A stretch of DNA of 7,729 nucleotides from Spirochaeta sp. GTDB taxonomy: Bacteria; Spirochaetota; Spirochaetia; Sphaerochaetales; Sphaerochaetaceae. Under the pieces are notes generated by a model. It had not been told where the DNA came from, did no database searches, and worked only from the letters and a program-made list of their open reading frames with translations. The stretch lies in NCBI GenBank assembly GCA_020054965.1, contig JAIMZO010000063.1:1-7729 (forward strand), given 5' to 3'. This document shows positions 5,852-7,729 of this stretch, in pieces; the first letter of the stretch is position 1; every line of letters begins with the position of its first letter. The translations under genes were made by a program, and so were the position numbers.

Positions 5852-6622
5852 ATGTCAAACGAAGTTTTGAAACGATGCCCCCAGTGCCAGAAAGATGTAC
5901 AGGTAGGGGAGTATAAGATTTGCCCATATTGTAATTTTCATTTTCCGCTTACTGTACAAGAACGCCTTGATCTCTTTGCAGATGAAGGATCGTTCAAGGA
6001 GATGAGTAGTGGAATGCAGTCGATGAACCCCATCTCACTTGCAGGGTATGAGGAGAAACTGAAAGAGAATCAAAAGAAATCCTCGCTGAGTGATGCTGCC
6101 ACCATCGGACGTTGTACGGTCGGGGGAAAACCTGTGGTTGTCGGTATCATGTCCTTCGCTTTCATGGGCGGCAGCATGGGTTCGGTAGTGGGTGAGAAAA
6201 TCACACAGGCCATGATCGAGGGAGCTCTCACCGGGGACCCTGTGGTTCTCTTCACTGCTAGTGGAGGGGCACGGATGCAGGAGGGAATCTTCAGCCTGAT
6301 GCAGATGGCAAAGACTGCCAGTACTGCAGCCCTCTTGGAGGAGACCCGTACCCCGCTCTTTTTGGTCTTGACCAATCCTACCACCGGTGGGGTGACAGCC
6401 TCCTTTGCCATGCTGGGAGATGTGATTCTTGCAGAACCCGGGGCGATTATTGGATTTGCAGGGCCTAGAGTAATAGAAGGAACCATCGGGGAGAAACTGC
6501 CCGAAGGGTTCCAGCGTTCGGAGTTCCAGCTCGAGAAGGGTTTCATCGATTCCATCGTTGAGAGGAAGAAGTTGAAAGAGACCCTTTCCTTCTTGATCGA
6601 AACCCACACAAGGAGGGCATAA
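5852..6622 (+). CDS. accD: AccD, carboxyltransferase beta subunit of acetyl-CoA carboxylase
   Basis: AccD pairs with AccA (alpha2-beta2) to move the carboxyl group from biotin to acetyl-CoA, forming malonyl-CoA. The 256-aa protein starts with a four-Cys zinc ribbon (Cys9, Cys12, Cys24, Cys27), followed by a crotonase-type carboxyltransferase domain. That domain contains FMGGSMGSVVGEK (104-116), SGGARMQEG (137-145), TTGGVTASFAMLGD (177-190), GFAGPRVIE (201-209) and the C-terminal EGFQRSEFQLEKGFID. It is shorter than most AccD proteins (about 285-300 aa). The N-terminus before the first Cys is only 8 residues, and the two Cys pairs are 11 residues apart where about 15 is usual. The ATG follows AGGAG at 5838 and lies 3 nt after accC. 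accA follows after another 3 nt, so the two carboxyltransferase subunits are probably made in step. Confidence 0.96.
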   Translation: MSNEVLKRCPQCQKDVQVGEYKICPYCNFHFPLTVQERLDLFADEGSFKEMSSGMQSMNPISLAGYEEKLKENQKKSSLSDAATIGRCTVGGKPVVVGIMSFAFMGGSMGSVVGEKITQAMIEGALTGDPVVLFTASGGARMQEGIFSLMQMAKTASTAALLEETRTPLFLVLTNPTTGGVTASFAMLGDVILAEPGAIIGFAGPRVIEGTIGEKLPEGFQRSEFQLEKGFIDSIVERKKLKETLSFLIETHTRRA

Positions 6623-6625
6623 CCC

Positions 6626-7543
6626 ATGGCAGATGAAAAGAAACAAGTACTGCAGGAAACCGTAGAACATATGGAATCCATGCTTAGCAATAATCAGAAG
6701 TTTGAAGCAAAATCGTCCTGGGATTGTGTGCTCCTCTCTCGCCAGAGTGGAAGACCCGGTGCCAAGGCCTTTATTTCCATGATCTGTGATCAGTTCATGG
6801 AGTTGCATGGGGACCGCTCCTATGGTGACGATCCTGCCATGATCGGAGGAATCGGAACGGTAGAGGGAAGGGCGATCACCTTTATCGGAAATAGAAAAGG
6901 TGCCAATTTTAGGGAGAATGTCTCTTGCAACTATGGCATGAGTAATCCTGAGGGATATCGCAAAGCATTGCGTCTTGCCAAGCAGGCAGAGAAATTCGGC
7001 CGTCCCGTGGTCTGTTTCATTGACACCCCTGGAGCATATCCCGGACTTGGGAGTGAGGAGAGGGGAATAGGGGAGGCAATCGCCCAGAACCTGAAGGTGT
7101 TCTCAACACTCAAGACCCCAGTGCTCTGTTTTATCATTGGAGAAGGTGGTAGTGGAGGAGCCTTGGGTATCGGCATCGGGGATAAGCTCTATATGCTGGA
7201 GAATGCAGTCTATTCAGTCATTACCCCTGAAGGATTTGCTTCCATCCTGCTTCGTGACCCATCGAAAGCCAAGGAGGCAGCTGAGGCCATGAAGATGACC
7301 AGCCGGCATCTGAAGGAGTTCGGGGTCATCCATGACATCATTGAGGAAAAGAGCCCGAAGGAGACAGCCCAGTTGATCAAGGAAACCATAATTCGTGACC
7401 TTGACAACCTCTGCAGCAAGCCGCCTGAACATCTGGTACGGTACCGGTTGAAAAAGATTCGTGGTATCGGGGAAGTCAGAGGGGGAAAGGAGTGGTGGCA
7501 ACCGCTTCTTGAGGTTTTCGCCAAGACACAAAGCTTCCGTTAA
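6626..7543 (+). CDS. accA: AccA, carboxyltransferase alpha subunit of acetyl-CoA carboxylase
   Basis: AccA forms the carboxyltransferase with AccD. The 305-aa protein shows WDCVLLSRQSGRP (32-44, usually WDRVQLARHPxRP), ELHGDRSYGDDPAMIGG (59-75), GYRKALRLAKQAEKFGRPV, FIDTPGAYPGLGSEERG (131-147), the oxyanion motif IGEGGSGGAL (171-180) and ENAVYSVITPEGFASIL (192-208). The N-terminal helical part before WDxVxL is about 31 residues, shorter than in E. coli. After the RYRLKKIRGIG segment there is a tail of about 22 residues (VRGGKEWWQPLLEVF...), longer than the usual end. The start has AGGAGG (6611-6616) with a 9-nt spacer, 3 nt after accD. It is the last gene of the acc operon, and its TAA overlaps the stop of the convergent MATE gene. 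Confidence 0.96.
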   Translation: MADEKKQVLQETVEHMESMLSNNQKFEAKSSWDCVLLSRQSGRPGAKAFISMICDQFMELHGDRSYGDDPAMIGGIGTVEGRAITFIGNRKGANFRENVSCNYGMSNPEGYRKALRLAKQAEKFGRPVVCFIDTPGAYPGLGSEERGIGEAIAQNLKVFSTLKTPVLCFIIGEGGSGGALGIGIGDKLYMLENAVYSVITPEGFASILLRDPSKAKEAAEAMKMTSRHLKEFGVIHDIIEEKSPKETAQLIKETIIRDLDNLCSKPPEHLVRYRLKKIRGIGEVRGGKEWWQPLLEVFAKTQSFR

Positions 7544-7729
7544 ATGGATTGTGCATTCTTCTCAAGGTCCCGGATACCCGGGATGAAGAAGACGGCGGTC
7601 AGCAGGGAAGAGAGCAAATCGGAAACAGGTGCTGAATAGAGAATACCCTGCAATCCAAAGAAGTGTGAGAAGAGCAGGATGGAAGGAATGAGAAAGAACC
7701 CCTGTCTTGAGAGTGTGAGCAGGAGTGCG
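7540..7729 (-). CDS. MATE-family multidrug/sodium efflux transporter (C-terminal 62 codons)
   Basis: Translating the minus strand from the right edge gives an uninterrupted 62-codon end, with the first full codon at 7728-7726 and TAA at 7542-7540. It includes SRQGFFLIPSILLFSHFFGL, then GILYSAPVSDLLSSLLTAVF, and a short charged tail ending KNAQSI. The SRQGxFxIP segment, the GL.GI...P..D pattern and two closing hydrophobic stretches are typical of the last two membrane helices of MATE antiporters, which export drugs or metabolites using Na+ or H+. The N-terminal part lies beyond the window, so substrate and exact subfamily cannot be judged. The gene converges on accA, with stop codons overlapping inside TTAA, and probably has no link to fatty acid synthesis. 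Confidence 0.75.
   Translation of the reverse strand, partial: ALLLTLSRQGFFLIPSILLFSHFFGLQGILYSAPVSDLLSSLLTAVFFIPGIRDLEKNAQSI

Noticed and set aside
6035..6808. Minus-strand open frame of 257 codons opposite accD and accA
   Set aside because: It covers the conserved carboxyltransferase coding sequence, and its His/Gly/Cys-rich translation shows no known family. A second minus-strand frame (6070-6690) overlaps it, which is typical of codon-bias shadows.
7568..7583. Hairpin TCCCGG-ATAC-CCGGGA as a terminator for the acc operon
   Set aside because: The stem is only 6 bp, no T-run follows on either strand, and it lies inside the MATE coding sequence, so the match may be chance. Factor-dependent termination cannot be judged from sequence.
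1..7729. Novel defence, mobile or biosynthetic system hidden in the window
   Set aside because: Almost every base is accounted for by conserved FASII and acetyl-CoA carboxylase genes. No repeats, integrase, transposase, toxin-like small genes or RNA structures were found outside the 154-bp spacer.

Overview
The window is a compact type II fatty-acid synthesis (FASII) locus of a bacterium: two operons that diverge from a 154-bp spacer. Leftward (minus strand) run fabH, fabD, fabG, fabF and the first 17 codons of fabZ. Rightward (plus strand) run accB, accC, accD and accA, the full set for acetyl-CoA carboxylase. At the right edge, the C-terminal 62 codons of a MATE-family transporter enter on the minus strand and meet accA end to end. 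No RNA gene, insertion sequence, CRISPR array or phage element was seen. The longest stretch without a gene is the central spacer.

The genes form one pathway. AccC carboxylates biotin on AccB, and AccA/AccD pass the carboxyl group to acetyl-CoA to give malonyl-CoA. FabD moves malonyl to ACP. FabH starts chains with acetyl-CoA, FabF elongates, FabG does the first reduction and FabZ the dehydration. Two FASII parts are missing from the window: acpP, often found between fabG and fabF, and any enoyl-ACP reductase. They may lie beyond fabZ or elsewhere.

The central spacer (3926-4079) is the most informative non-coding part. It carries a 22-bp near-perfect palindrome (3979-4000) with a perfect 14-bp core, TGTCAATATTGACA. 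The two ends of that core are consensus TTGACA -35 boxes on opposite strands, separated by 2 bp. Each has a good extended -10 at a suitable distance (TATGAT rightward, AATAAT leftward). The acc and fab promoters therefore stand back to back on one possible operator.

Genes are packed tightly. ATGA overlaps join fabD/fabG and accB/accC, fabH/fabD overlap by 13 nt, and gaps elsewhere are 3-13 nt. Two junctions (fabG/fabF and fabF/fabZ) use the same string, TAAGGAGGAGAA, in which the stop codon runs into the next Shine-Dalgarno sequence.

The organism cannot be fixed from this window. Balanced base composition, strong AGGAGG ribosome sites, an accBCDA order and the style of the proteins suggest an anaerobic bacterium of spirochaete (Sphaerochaeta-like) or Firmicutes type. 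The spirochaete guess rests on general impression only. I see no new system here. The features worth a second look are the shared palindromic promoter and an AccC that lacks a normally conserved loop.
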